Made by a program: the position numbers and the translations under genes. The notes below the pieces were generated by a model, which saw only the letters and a list, made by a program, of their open reading frames with translations, made no database searches and was not told where the DNA came from. Source: Diaporthe sp. PMI_573 (lineage: Eukaryota > Ascomycota > Sordariomycetes > Diaporthales > Diaporthaceae). Taken from it: a stretch of 64,000 bases of DNA. Of the stretch, positions 20,243 to 31,397 are shown in pieces. The stretch spans positions 124,001 to 188,000 of the forward strand of contig JAJTUP010000051.1 in assembly GCA_021399435.1 (NCBI GenBank), in the 5' to 3' direction. Position 1 is the first letter of the stretch, and every line of letters starts with the position of its first letter.

Positions 20243-21106
20243 CTACTCGTCAAGTACTATCCAGGACATACTTCCCTCACTCGGAGAGCCGAGGACAAGC
20301 TCCCAGTCCACATCATCGTCCAAAATAGGGACCCCACCTTGCTCGGGATCCCTATGGATATTCGGTTTCTTCTTGCTGGGCTTGTATCTGATCGTGTAGA
20401 GGTCCTCGTTCCGGGGGAGCGAGTTCAAAGTGACGTCGGCATCCACTGCCTCATAATCATCCAACAAGCCCAGGCTGGCCAAAATTGCGAGCTGAATATC
20501 CCCAGTCTCTGCTTTCCAGTCATCCGTAGGTGGGACCACGTCTTCTGACATGGCCAGTTCGCAGCCCTCGTCGATGGGCCTAACCATCGACGTCTCCCAT
20601 TTGCTGAGCCGTTGGGTCTTGTCACGCTTGTTCTCGTCTTGCTCTTCCTCCACCGCCTGCTCAGCTCTGGCAGCCCGCCGGCGGGTCTCATCCTTGGCAA
20701 CACCTTCGCTTTTCGCGGGACGTATTCGAATCATTTTGTGTGGTTTACAACCCCTCCGGCCAACTAAACAGGTTCCAGGCGCAGGCCAACGAATATAATT
20801 ATAGCCCCGGTCGTGATGATTTCTCATATACCAATTTGACGGTCTATTGTACGCGTTGGGGAAATTCGTAGCGGTCTTAGGATGACAATGTTGACAAGCT
20901 TCGCGATCGCAGCACAGGCCGTATGTCTTGGGGTAGATGGGCATGGCGCGGCAGATTTTGGGAAAGTGACACGTTTCGCCGGTAGTAGAGTCGACATCTC
21001 TTTTGAAAATGTATCCATTGGGTTTGTGATTCTCCGTTGGCGGATCTGCCACATCCGTCGGCTGCTCTTGGCACAACGCCGACGGTATGGGGTTCCAGCG
21101 TGGCAT
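20243..21106 (-). CDS. Unknown Cys/His-containing acidic protein
   Basis: From the ATG at 21106 the frame gives 287 aa without introns. It is open upstream to about 21440 but lacks another ATG there, so the 5' end, perhaps with a further exon, is unresolved. The N-terminal half has paired cysteines: CHFPKIC, then CCDREACQHCHPK, then CLVGRRGCKPHK, resembling a zinc-binding module. A charged helix rich in Arg and Glu follows (RRRAARAEQAVEEEQDENKR). The C-terminal third is acidic (DDYEAVDADVTL, ILDDDVDWELV). I do not recognise a named family. The 2-kb neighbour to the right also encodes a Cys-rich protein, so the two may be related lineage-specific nuclear proteins. No membrane segment or signal peptide is apparent. 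Confidence 0.55.
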   Translation of the reverse strand: MPRWNPIPSALCQEQPTDVADPPTENHKPNGYIFKRDVDSTTGETCHFPKICRAMPIYPKTYGLCCDREACQHCHPKTATNFPNAYNRPSNWYMRNHHDRGYNYIRWPAPGTCLVGRRGCKPHKMIRIRPAKSEGVAKDETRRRAARAEQAVEEEQDENKRDKTQRLSKWETSMVRPIDEGCELAMSEDVVPPTDDWKAETGDIQLAILASLGLLDDYEAVDADVTLNSLPRNEDLYTIRYKPSKKKPNIHRDPEQGGVPILDDDVDWELVLGSPSEGSMSWIVLDE

Positions 21107-21978
21107 GGTGGGCAGTTCGAACAGACTTAGAACGTCAATGATAGTGCCGACGTTATAAGTTGCTAACCCAAGAGCTTTAAGACATGAACATGAGTAATTT
21201 ACTGCTCGAGGAAAGATGGTCGCGCCCGGAAACTTATCATTGAGAAAGCCGCCTGTGTCTAGTCCTGATCTGGTGCCATCCCTCAGATCTGGGCTGACAA
21301 GCAATCCTACCCGCCTGTGAGTCACGCCGCGAGTGGTCTGCCAAGTCCCTGTGCCGCAGCAGGGTGCCACACTCGCGATAGACGTCACATCGCCGCACGC
21401 CACGGTTGAATTCGAGGTTACAAGGAGTTAATTCGCTCCTCCAGCTTCGTCGTATTTCCAACTGGGGCATGGTGTGGAACTCCCTTATTGGCAGCATAAC
21501 ACGGTGAGTCAACATCTGCGGACGGAACACGCTCTGCATCATCCTGAACATCGCGGAATGCATCTTAGAACCAGCTAATGCTCCGCAGTCTGACGAGGCA
21601 TTCAGCAATGTATCCAGGTGGCCAGCCGACAAGAGTTTACTGCGAAAGTGTATCGGCGGCTAGGCAAACAGCTGACGGTACTCATGCAGCAAGTCTACAT
21701 ATGCCGGCCCAACACGCTTGAACCGGCTGACATACTATTAATATCCGAATCACCTGGCAAGCAAAAGTCGAAAGGATTGCGCAAAGTACACGGATGAGAC
21801 TTAGTCAGTTCCAAGTGCCGTGGAAGCAAGTGAGTTAATTGTCTGCTGCGGCTTCAATTGCTGGAGAGAGCATCAAAAGAGAGACCAAAGACAAGCCGAA
21901 TTGGTCTGCAGGTGATCAAGTCCCTACTTTCATCCACAGAACTGACCATATGAATATCCCACCCTCCTTTGGCTGGCC
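21107..21978. other. Upstream region of the Cys/His protein gene
   Basis: Open frames on the minus strand up to about 21632 (including MFRMMQSVFRPQMLTHRVM) could be an additional 5' exon of the gene at 20243-21106, but no phase-compatible splice pair with good consensus was found. The rest shows nothing. Confidence 0.35.
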
Positions 21979-22751
21979 TCACTGCCGACCGAATGCGCCA
22001 TTGCGCAACTTATTGTATCGGTCATAGCACCCACGTTCAGTCCGGTCAATTCGTTTCTGTTTTCCATCGTCAGCCATGGTGCTGTACATGAGAGACGTTG
22101 CCACTGAGTCTGCTTACCGCGATCTGGCTGAAGTGCATCCCCTGTCGCCTCAATTTCCACAATGCCACCTCTTCTTCACGAGTCCACTGCTGACCTCGTT
22201 TCTGCCGGTCAATATTAGTTCAGCAATCATGACCAACAATGAAAAACACCTGAAATTACCTTGGACCAGGGTCTCGATTTTCCGTGCAGGCCAGAAGGAT
22301 TCGGCTTGTTCACGGGTTGGAACCCAAGAATGGGGGCTTCAGGGGTATTCTAAACGGGGTCTCGTTGTAAGCAATTGGCGTAGAGTGCTAATTATTCGAT
22401 CGAAATTACCTCAATGGCTCGAATGGGCTCATCCATGAATGGAAGAATGCAGAGTGAAAGACATTTCTCGTGAGTCTCCCTCAGAAACCGCTTGGCATAG
22501 TCTCGGGCGCGCTGCAGCTCTGCCTCCTCCTCAGCAGCAGTGAGACTGGTGCCAGTGTCTCCACAACCAGGTGTTGAGCATTCGAAGTCGGAATGGCTAA
22601 CCTCGTACTTGGTCATGAAACGGGTGGTAGAGCCGCAAACATCTTCGGGAAGACAGTGGCCGCAACACACGTCGTCGGAGTAGATGACTTCCTCGCCCAG
22701 TCCGCTGGGCTCCTCACAGCCAGGACAGAGGGGAATAATGTGGAAACACAT
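21979..22751 (-). CDS. Cys-rich protein with C-terminal Myb/SANT domain
   Basis: Four exons: 22751-22410, 22349-22260, 22201-22118 and 22056-21979. All introns are phase 0, 58-61 nt, and together the exons encode 197 aa. The N-terminus is cysteine-rich (MCFHIIPLCPGCEE, DDVCCGHCLPEDVC, FECSTPGCGD), like a small zinc-binding or knuckle-type module. An acidic helix follows (TAAEEEAELQRARDYAKRFL). The last two exons join to give a single Myb/SANT repeat: QQWTREEEVALWKLR, GMHFSQIA, then DRTERGCYDRYNKLR. These are the tryptophan, the helix-turn-helix spacing and the recognition-helix pattern of SANT/Myb-like DNA-binding domains. It is probably a nuclear DNA-binding protein. An exon at 23096-22865 can be joined in phase through a 93-nt GTGAGA intron (22864-22772), which would lengthen the N-terminus by about 85 residues. 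Confidence 0.7.
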
Positions 22752-22864
22752 GGCTTGGGCGAAACATGGCACTGGTTACGATGTTTGTTGTGCTCTCAAC
22801 CAGTCAGGAAATCATGTGTGGTGATGTCCACGGTCATATTGCCGGCCAGGACAAGCGATCTCAC

Positions 22865-23096
22865 CTAGTCGCTCTGGATTTATGTGCCCAGTTGTGGGAT
22901 CAGGAGGAAGCTTTGCTGCGTTGATGTAGAAGCCTGAAAGTATCATTGTTTGCTCTGCGTTTAATTCTTCCTTGTTCTCTTCATCATTGTCTGTGAGGCT
23001 AACCGTCCTCTTTATCGCCCCTGCTACGGTGTCTTTCAACCATAGGCACACGCAGGCAACAGGGTGACGATGAAGTGAAATCAAAAATTTCGGCAT
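22865..23096 (-). other. Possible extra 5' exon
   Basis: An ATG at 23096 opens a coding-like stretch (MPKFLISLHRHPVACVCLWL ... NPERL) that ends at a GTGAGA donor at 22864. Splicing to an acceptor at 22772 keeps frame with the Cys-rich/Myb gene. It may instead be a separate small gene. No domain is recognised. Confidence 0.35.
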
Positions 23097-25411
23097 GGAT
23101 CTCGCTGCTTTGTATCAACTATTCCTCCAAAGAGGTTAGCATCTCAATCTCGTCACAATCGGTCAATATTCTGTTTTGAGCCTAGGAAGACTGTTGAGCC
23201 AAGAGATGCAGAAAAGAAAACGGATTATTTGGAGGAATGGGCAATGCCTTTTTCTCTCTCTCTCTAGGTGGATCAGGCCTTTGAGTCCATCAGTTATTCG
23301 TTTCCTGTTTGATTGATCACAAGCGGTACGCTTGTGGATTTTAAGCAATGATACTGGCTATAAGTCACTGGGTGAGTTGGCCTTACCGTACGGATCACTG
23401 ATGATCGGGACATACGGCGGGTCCGAAGAGCCTCGCCAGGTTCCTCTACAGTAAGAAGACGTTCGGAGAATTACATTGTCAAGTGGCATGAGGTCTTGGC
23501 TTCTCCATTCCACTCCCCACTGAGCCCACAACGCGCTCTTGGCTGTGGATTCTATGGCAAGGAGGCTGAAATGTTGCTCATCGTTCCACGCATGCCAATA
23601 CATGGAGCTGACGTCGCCTTTTGTTTGCGTCATTTCACTTCATTTCTACGACACTCTTGTCATTACCATGATGCCCTTATTTTCGATCACATGAAATAAA
23701 TTTGCGCAAGACTTAAGCACGTGTGGTCTGATCTCAGAAATAGCTACGGTTCATAACAGTATCGGGACATCCGGACTCACGACAACCATAATAACTGCAC
23801 TCATGATAGCCTACCTGAAGAGCTGGCTGCCACCAGGACAGCGCATACTAGTTAGTGTTCTATAGCTGCAGAGTGGCGAGATCCTCGCGCTCTCTTGCTA
23901 TGCAATCCATGTATTTCCGAACAAGCCGGTATAATCTTGAGTTCCTAGACATGAGTAGTGTTGGCCAATCGAACATTTTGCTGGGCTTCGGAGATCTCCC
24001 GTGGACGGCTCTGGGCTTCATACGCAAGATCGGGTGAGATAAATGGGGAGGGAGTTTATTCGGTAGAAAGTCTTGAGTCATCTACTTTGCCTCTGTCGTC
24101 ACTGTTGAAGTTGAAGGACACCAGCATGGCTGGACGGCGGTCTCTTGCAAGATCCCAATGTGCCCAAGAATCGTCAATTCCGCACCACCAGCTGGCCCTT
24201 TAAACTGCTATATACATAATAACACTGAGCTTCCCCTCCGGAGACTTGTACTACTTCCTCCGTGCGCTTATTGTGCTCTAGTTCCGAGACCAGCGCCAAC
24301 GTGAGCGACGACGCATGGGAGAACCTTGCGCAACGGCCCCGCATCCGGTCTGTGGGGATGGAGCTTAACTTAATCTCGAGCCCCACGGCAGACGTCAGAC
24401 CAGCTTGATGACAGTGACATCTCCAAGGCATCCCATGTTTCTCCCGAAGCCTATCCGCCGCATATCGAGAGCACGTCTCCCCCCGCCCATTTAGCACCCC
24501 GAGGCGTTGCGCCGGTGCTCCTGAAGAATAGTCTAGAACAAAGGCATCGCCGGTCTCCTCATTGTCCGTTTGTCGCTGGAGTGTTCGCTGATTCTTTTAT
24601 GCGCGGTAATATTTTTTCATCACCTTCTCCGCCTCCGAAGAAACTCCAGAGAAACTCCAAGCTTGGCCCCGGATGACCCGACTGCTCGGCCATCACCCGA
24701 CGGCCTGGGGACGGTGCCACTCCTCCGGATTTTCTAAGGACCCTATTAACCGGTCAACATTTTCATCAGTGACAAGAGCACAAACTGGGCTGCGTACTTG
24801 TGCACTCAACCCTGCCCGTGATACTGTCTTGACGTGATCTGGCCCGCAGTCGAGTTCACGATCCGCATCAAGACACCAGACAACTTTCTGAGCATCCCAT
24901 GGATTCTTGTTCTCGCAGCCCGGCCCGGCACTACGGTTCAAGTCTTCGTGCGGGGGCACCACCCGTCGGACCGATACCACTCTCGCCATGTCATCATCGG
25001 CGGAGGCGCCTTGGAGAGCTGCAAGATTTTGGTTCCAAGGCACAGTCTAGTGAGGGCCCAAGACGCAAGTGAGGTGTTCGTCTGGTTTTTCCTGCATCCC
25101 CACGCCAATCCCGCCATTTGCGTCCCCAAAACTGGGGCGCCGGGTCTGGATGCTACTCTCGTGCAGAGAAGTCGTCTGTCCATGCTACGTCAATGGCCAG
25201 TCTCTTAGCTTATGCAGGCTTCTAGTCGCTAATGGATTCACCTGATGCTGATTTGACCGTCATATGCAGGCGGCGTTAGATGTGCACCATATCGTAGGCA
25301 CCGCTGTATTTCTATTAAAGTGCCCGTCCTCGCGGCTCAGGATGGCTTCCCATGCTTCCCAGGAGCCTCTGCAACCAGCTGTGTCCCCTTCAACGAAGCT
25401 GATCCATCACT
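23097..25411. other. Long intergenic region, one small possible ORF
   Basis: About 2.3 kb without a convincing gene. A minus-strand ATG at 23633 opens a 91-codon frame (MYWHAWNDEQHFSLLAIES) with a possible GTAAGG donor near its end; I do not recognise it. A short TC microsatellite sits at 23253-23264. The last several hundred bases should contain the promoter of the GH32 gene. Confidence 0.4.
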
Positions 25412-27133
25412 ATGAAGTCCGCTGTGGGAATAGCTTCAATGGCCCTGGCAGCCGCCTGTGCTTCAGCGCAGGGTGTGCCCACCTATGTCAACCCTGCAGT
25501 GCCCACCGGAACGCCCATCCCCGGCAACTACACCGGCCCACTCAGACCTCAGGTTCACTTTTCGCCCCCGGAGCACTTCATGAATGACCCCAATGGCATG
25601 TTTGTCGATGCAAATGGCACATATCACCTCTACTACCAGTACAATCCCACGGGCGTCGTCGCAGGCAACCAACACTGGGGCCATGCCACAAGCCAGGACC
25701 TCTACCGCTGGGAGAACCAACAAATCGCCCTTTTCCCACCCGAGGAGCGGGTTTACGTCTTCTCAGGAAGTGCGGTGGTGGATGTCAACAACACGTCCGG
25801 ATTCTTCCCAGACCAGGACAACGGCGTAGTAGCCATCCTCACGCTGGCACGGTACAACGAAGACGGCTCAGCTGGTCCACAGGTCCAGGCCATCGCGTAC
25901 TCCCACGACGGCGGCTACACGTTTGAGTACTACGACGGGAACCCCGTCATCAACAGCACAAGCACCCAGTTCCGCGACCCCAAGGTCATCTGGTACGAGG
26001 ACCACTGGGTCGCGGTCATCGCCTACGCGCAGGAGTTCGCTGTCGGGATCTTCACCAGCCCTGACTTGAAGACATGGGAGCACGCCTCCAACTTCTCCTA
26101 CCACGGGCTCCTCGGCGCACAATATGAGTGCCCCAACATGGTAAAGATTCCAGTCCGTGACAGCATCGGCGGCGAGGTGGTGGACGACGCTTATGTCATG
26201 GCCATCTCGCTGCAACCGGGCGCGCCACTCGGCGGCTCGGTGACGCAGTACTTCCCGGGCTCGTTCAATGGGACACACTTTGAGACGCTCGACGATGCAA
26301 CACGCCTCACCGACTTCGCCAAGGACAACTATGCGGCACAGTTCTTCTACGGCCTGCCAGATGGGAGCAATGCCATCAACATGGGCTGGGCGTCAAACTG
26401 GCAGTACACGCAGCAGGTCCCGACAGGGAACCTCGAGGGGTGGCGCAGCGCAATGACTTTACCCAGGGCCAACTATCTCACCAAAGCGCCCCGGATCGGC
26501 TGGGTCGTCGCCAACGAGCTGGTTGACCCGAGCCCTGTCCTGGACACACCACTCAACACGACGACCTTTGAGGGCAACGGCTCCGTTGAGGTCGACTTCG
26601 CCTCAGTCGCATCCAATGCCCTGTATATCGAGGCCAACGTGACCGGTCTCAACTCGAGCACCATCAGCGGCTCCTCCACGCTGAACATGACCTTTACCTC
26701 TGCTTCTTCGGACGAGAGGTTGCACTCGGGATACTACTTTGGCGGCGACCAGGCATTCTTCGTGAACCGAGGGGATATGTCTGGGTTTGACAACATCTTC
26801 TTCACCGACAAGTTCTCCGTGGCCGATGTTTGGAACTCGTCTTCCGGCACTTGGCGCGTGCAGGCTGTCATCGATAGGTCTATTCTGGAGGTCTTCCTGG
26901 ACGGCGGTGTCCATGCCGCTACTGTTCTGTTCTACCCTGAGGAGCCGTTGACGAATTTGAAACTGGGAACAGCCAATTTACCAGCTGGGGTGGAAGTGAG
27001 CGTCGCAATTTGGGCCCTGAAGAGTGCTTGGGCCGAGTATGAGAATGAGCAAGGCACAGTGGTCGGCAATGTGACTGATACTGGCAGCTCTGCAAGGAGA
27101 GACATGGTCTACGAGGCTACATGGCAAACATGA
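25412..27133 (+). CDS. Secreted GH32 beta-fructofuranosidase (invertase/inulinase type)
   Basis: Intronless, 573 aa, with a signal peptide ([20 protein letters not shown]). The five-bladed propeller of GH32 is marked by HFMNDPNG, where Asp59 is the nucleophile, FRDPKVIW (transition-state Asp) and YECPNM (acid/base Glu). WNNP-box equivalents lie between. The C-terminal beta-sandwich module includes [12 protein letters not shown], typical of the family. Many N-glycosylation sequons are present. The enzyme hydrolyses sucrose and/or fructans such as inulin outside the cell; sequence alone does not separate invertase from exo-inulinase. The next gene downstream is another secreted protein on the same strand, but there is no sign of linkage. 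Confidence 0.93.
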   Translation: MKSAVGIASMALAAACASAQGVPTYVNPAVPTGTPIPGNYTGPLRPQVHFSPPEHFMNDPNGMFVDANGTYHLYYQYNPTGVVAGNQHWGHATSQDLYRWENQQIALFPPEERVYVFSGSAVVDVNNTSGFFPDQDNGVVAILTLARYNEDGSAGPQVQAIAYSHDGGYTFEYYDGNPVINSTSTQFRDPKVIWYEDHWVAVIAYAQEFAVGIFTSPDLKTWEHASNFSYHGLLGAQYECPNMVKIPVRDSIGGEVVDDAYVMAISLQPGAPLGGSVTQYFPGSFNGTHFETLDDATRLTDFAKDNYAAQFFYGLPDGSNAINMGWASNWQYTQQVPTGNLEGWRSAMTLPRANYLTKAPRIGWVVANELVDPSPVLDTPLNTTTFEGNGSVEVDFASVASNALYIEANVTGLNSSTISGSSTLNMTFTSASSDERLHSGYYFGGDQAFFVNRGDMSGFDNIFFTDKFSVADVWNSSSGTWRVQAVIDRSILEVFLDGGVHAATVLFYPEEPLTNLKLGTANLPAGVEVSVAIWALKSAWAEYENEQGTVVGNVTDTGSSARRDMVYEATWQT

Positions 27134-28045
27134 GGTCACAAATTCAGTGATTAGTAACAATACAATTTCCTTCATATCACAGTAAATGTGCTGCGACACT
27201 ATGTAAGATTTCAGTGATACCCCAGACGCGTTCATCGGCGCACTGATCCTGACAGCAATCAAGGTTCATCCCTAGCCTAGCCCGTAGTCATCCCATGCTC
27301 CGTCGATCAGCACTGCCAAGAACAGCTGAACGCCCTTTTTACCTAATAGGGTGGTCTGTGAATGGCAAGTTAAGCTTCAATCTCTCCCAAGCCGCATGCA
27401 TTCCGGGTTGTCTCCCGTCCACGTGCGTGTTGCGTGCAGATACTGCGGGCTGTCTGGCTGTCTGTCTGGCTCGACCGTTCTTGTCTACCAACAAGCGAAG
27501 CCACAGCTCTCCGCTCCCGGGATGATACTGTACAGCAAGTAGCACTCTCGGCTGTCGGACTGATCCTGGCGCACGCCAAATCCGAAGGCTGACTCTCTTT
27601 TCTTTCGAACGGGCTGCCTCGTATCGGCTGCAGTGCTACCTTGGCAAACCCCGTACCTGATCTAGTGTGCACCTCTACTGCTTACTTGCAATATCCATGG
27701 AGAGCAGGTTTGTCGGTCCGTCTCTCGTACGGGAGGCCGGGCCAGCCATGTCCAGCATTAGCCTCAATAATTCAGATTACTTCAAATGCAGTCATAGCAT
27801 GACGGCCATGCAGGTCGACAGTTTTTCCATGGCCATTGGTGGCGCCTGACATTCCTCCGCACTCAGTCGTTCCACCACCAGGGTCAGCACGAACGACGAT
27901 CGCAGCTCAAAGCCTGGTTTCTATAAGTATAGCTCATCGCGACGATCATCTGCGCTCGTCCCTTTCCTGCAGGTTCAATCCAGACTCTTGTCGAAGTGGT
28001 ACCCGCCGAGCAAGAACTGTCCATCTGCAATTGCCTACTATCATC
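27134..28045. other. Intergenic, promoter of the SH3-like repeat protein
   Basis: No coding exon is supported. A TATA-like element at 27922 is listed separately. Confidence 0.5.
27922..27927 (+). promoter_or_regulatory. TATA-like box
   Basis: TATAAG followed by TATA, 124 bp upstream of the ATG at 28046; a normal spacing for a filamentous fungus. Confidence 0.4.
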
Positions 28046-29406
28046 ATGACCCGAGCAGCTTGTCTATCGAACCTCCTAGTGGTGGCGCCCCTCGTGGCCG
28101 GAGCCATACTGGACACCAGGCAGGACAATGCTACCACCATCCCATCCCGGGTTGAGAGTGGTATCCAAACCGAGTGCAAGACATGTCCTTACTCTCTTTG
28201 CACGAACCAACTCGCCTTTGACTATGCCACAGAGATGACTCTGACTTGTTGGACGTACGGAGACAATATTGTCGATTCAAAGTGAGTTGCTCATGATACT
28301 CTGCGAATTAGCTTCCCTAACAAGTACCAAGCATCTGGCTGAGGACAACGGACGGCTGCTACGTCACTCAGTGGGACATCATTGAGTACCAAGGAGACTG
28401 TAAGTCATAAGCCAAACCAAGAACATGACGACGTATTTGTTTCATGTGCCAGAGTTTGACGGTATCTGTGTGACTGTGCAGATACAAACACGCCCGGCTT
28501 CCCCTACTGCGGTGATATACCCAAGACGATTACCACCGGCCCCAGTGCGACGATTTACTACACAGAGTGCAACATCATCCCCAACTATGTCGAACGGGAG
28601 GACCGCATCAAGATGTACAAGACCGAGGTCGACCTCACACTGACCTGCTACACGGATGAGGGCACCGACACACTCGGCAACACGTAAGTAACGCGGGCTA
28701 TACGAGGCCAAGACCTGCTGCAAAAACAGCTTGAAGCTGACCCATACCCGCAGGAGGTGGTACAAGACCCTCTCAAACTGCTACGTGCCAGAAGCCCAGA
28801 TCGAGTACGTAGACCCTGGGCTCGACGCCTGCGGGCCGATCCCCTTCATGGAGACCAAGATGCGCGAGCCGGACGCAGCGCCGGTCGCCGAGGTGGCTTC
28901 GTTCCCTGCGCCGGCGGGCACCGTGCAGTCTCGCGGCGGCAGCGAGGACTCGGTCAAGGACATCTCGAAGCGGTGGCTGTACCTTACCCAGATTGGCGGG
29001 GACTCGGCCGACTGCACGTCGGAAGCGAGCAGCACCTCGGATGTTCAGCAGGTTCTGCCGTTTGGCAACTACATTATCGTCCAGTGCGCTACGTATGGTG
29101 CAGCTCCTGAGACTGACCAGTGAGTTTTTCTTCTCTTTGTGTACACCGTCAGGAGTAGCCGTTATGTGGAAGACGTTTGGGATCAGCAGAAAGGGCTAAC
29201 GCTGCCGGCTCCCCAACAGGATATACTTGCTCACGGATGACTTCTGCTGGGTCAATGACACCCTCACAGATCCTCAGTTGATTGACAGCACGATTCGATG
29301 TAAGTACCCTTCTCCTGCCCCATAATGAAGAGCAGACTTGTGTACTAACATGGGTTCAGCACAACGCTATCCTAATTGCATCGACTTTGTCGATACCGAG
29401 GTCTGA
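28046..29406 (+). CDS. Secreted Cys-rich protein with three SH3-like repeats
   Basis: Six exons: 28046-28281, 28332-28399, 28482-28683, 28754-29119, 29220-29299 and 29360-29406. They total 999 nt and 332 aa, in frame. Donors are GTGAGT or GTAAGT; CTAAC or CTGAC branch points are visible in introns 1, 3 and 4. The signal peptide is MTRAACLSNLLVVAPLVAGA. Three repeats share a pattern of Cys, about 20 residues, then Trp or Tyr, then a Cys-aromatic-Val end. They are CWTYGDN...WLRTTDGCYV, CYTDEGT...WYKTLSNCYV and CATYGAA...LLTDDFCWV. This resembles bacterial-type SH3 (SH3b) repeats found in secreted cell-wall-binding proteins. No catalytic domain is recognised; a Ser/Pro-rich linker lies between repeats 2 and 3. 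It could bind peptidoglycan, fungal wall or host polymers (inference). Confidence 0.75.
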
Positions 29407-29695
29407 GTGGAAACTGAGATTGGCTCACTCCCAACATAATGTCATAACTGTTCAAATGTATGCTCTGCTCAATTTTAATCCCGCTCATAGCCGCTCGCCT
29501 AGGCAGCCAGTAATAGCATTATGTCAATCACGGAATCCTATGCTGCAATGATATGTATAAGTATGTTAGAGATTACTAGTACCTAGTAATAGGTACTAGG
29601 CATTAGGTGTGTTTGTGTATACAGCACTTCGATAAGCGTTAGCTGGACGAGAAGTGGGCTTTAGTTGTGAATTTTGAGTATTAGATGTCTTGGTT

Positions 29696-31397
29696 CTAAT
29701 TAAGCCGGTTGGTATAGAGATGTTGCTTCATATGTGTGGAGCTTGGGAGAGCCATAGCACTCACCGCGGCTGCTATCTTGGCGTTGGCGAGGTGGATACC
29801 CAGGCACCCACGTGTGCCCGGCATGAAGCTCATCATACATCGGCGGCGGCGGGCCAGCACATCCGTGTCGTGCGTGAGCCAGTGCTCCGGGTTGAACGAC
29901 CATGGGTCCGGAAACAGGGACTCGTTGGTATGTAACAGCAAGGCAGAGGCACTGAGTGACACGCCCGCTGGAAGGCTGTACGTCTGCAGCTGACTGCCAT
30001 CTACCGCTGACTCCCGGGTGTAAAATACGGTTTCGTTTGGGCAGACGCGAGGATTTCTCCCGGTTGGTCCAAAAGTGAGCCGATGGGCCTCTTGGATGAT
30101 GGCGGATAGATAAGGAAGTTGCTCTAGCTGTGTAGCATCGGCAATGTCTGAGTGCGCACTTAGCTCGGAACGCAGCTTCTCCAAGATGTTTGGGCGTGTT
30201 ATGAGGTGGTAATGAGCGACAGCCAGTGAAAGCATAGGTGAGTAGGTTCCTGCCATGATAAGGAGAGTTGCTTCATCCAGAAGGCGCTGGGGCGACTTCT
30301 CGGATGTCGGAAGGTCAGGGGTATCACGAAGGTATGTAAAGATGGAAGGCGTTTCATCCAGAGAGGATTTGCCTGACAGTATGTTTTCAACCTGTTCGCT
30401 AAGACTCTTTCGGAAAGAGATGATATCTCTGACTCCCGATGGCGTTATTTTGGCTCCGATACTCGACGGGAGACTTTGCAAGATATCGCGGACCCAGCTG
30501 AAATGCAGATTGACTGGAGTACGTGAGAGGATTTGCACAACATTCTGACGTCGGCGGCCCGCGAGTTGTAAATCCTGAAGGAGGTTCGTGCTATTGCCAA
30601 AACAGTACCTGTGGATAATGCTGAAGGACCCAAAGCCGTCAGCAGATGCGACTCGGTGATACACTACCGTGACGAAGGACCCTTTGAGGACCTACTCGCT
30701 GCAAAACGCATAGTACGTATCCGAAATATTCAGTACCTCACGACCTGCTTTGGCCCGACGGAATATTTCCTCCACCTGACTGACCTTTTCAGCCAATTCG
30801 GGATTTAGTCGGCTGATGGATCGGTGCGAAAAGAAGGGATTCAGCGCCTCTCGCCGCTTCCGATGCAAGTCGTGTGCAATGCATCCTCCAACAGAGCTGT
30901 TGACTCCTAAGCTCTTGTTCTTGGCGAAATCTTTGTCACGCTTGCGGCTTGGGCCTGGAGCATAAATTGTATCGACAAAGGCTGGATCACTGACTGATAC
31001 TTCGTTGGGCGCATTGCGGACGATGGGACCTTGCACAAATGAGCTTGTCTCGTCCTGCTTCTAAACCGTACGGTACCGACCCTTGCTTACCATATTTTCT
31101 GTGCATCTTCTTGATCTTGAAAGCATACTGACCCGGTAATACCACATCTGAGCTTCAGTTAGCACACAACAGGCTTGGTTCTCGAGGGGCACGGAAGCAA
31201 TATGCGGGGAATAATCAAAACATACCGTAATAACACTCATACCACGAGGTCACGCCAGCGAGCTTCGGGCCCGGGATACTGGCAAGTGGGCTGACGAATG
31301 CCCGGTATACCACCAATGCGGCGACATAGAAAGCTAGCGCGCCCAGCAACAACCAAACAAATGGCACTGGTAATGGAGGTAGAGCCGACGCCACCAT
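29696..31397 (-). CDS. Cytochrome P450 with shortened C-terminus
   Basis: Four exons: 31397-31226, 31147-31091, 31029-30696 and 30620-29696; 495 aa. The introns have good donors (GTATGT, GTAAGC, GTAGGT) and the third has a GCTGAC branch point. The N-terminal membrane anchor (VPFVWLLLGALAFYVAALVV) and IPGPKLAGVTSWYECYY place it at the ER. Other marks are HRKRREALNPFFS (helix C), EAHRL (ExxR-like; Glu and Arg positions fit loosely), FNPEHW and the heme loop FMPGTRGCLG (Cys codon 29806-29804). Two oddities: the I-helix reads AGTYSP where the family has A-G-x-D/E-T, and only 35 residues follow the heme Cys instead of about 55-65. A frame-shifted reading just after it contains LHTYEATSLYQ, which looks like a normal P450 end. 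A Zn2Cys6 regulator lies upstream. Confidence 0.85.
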
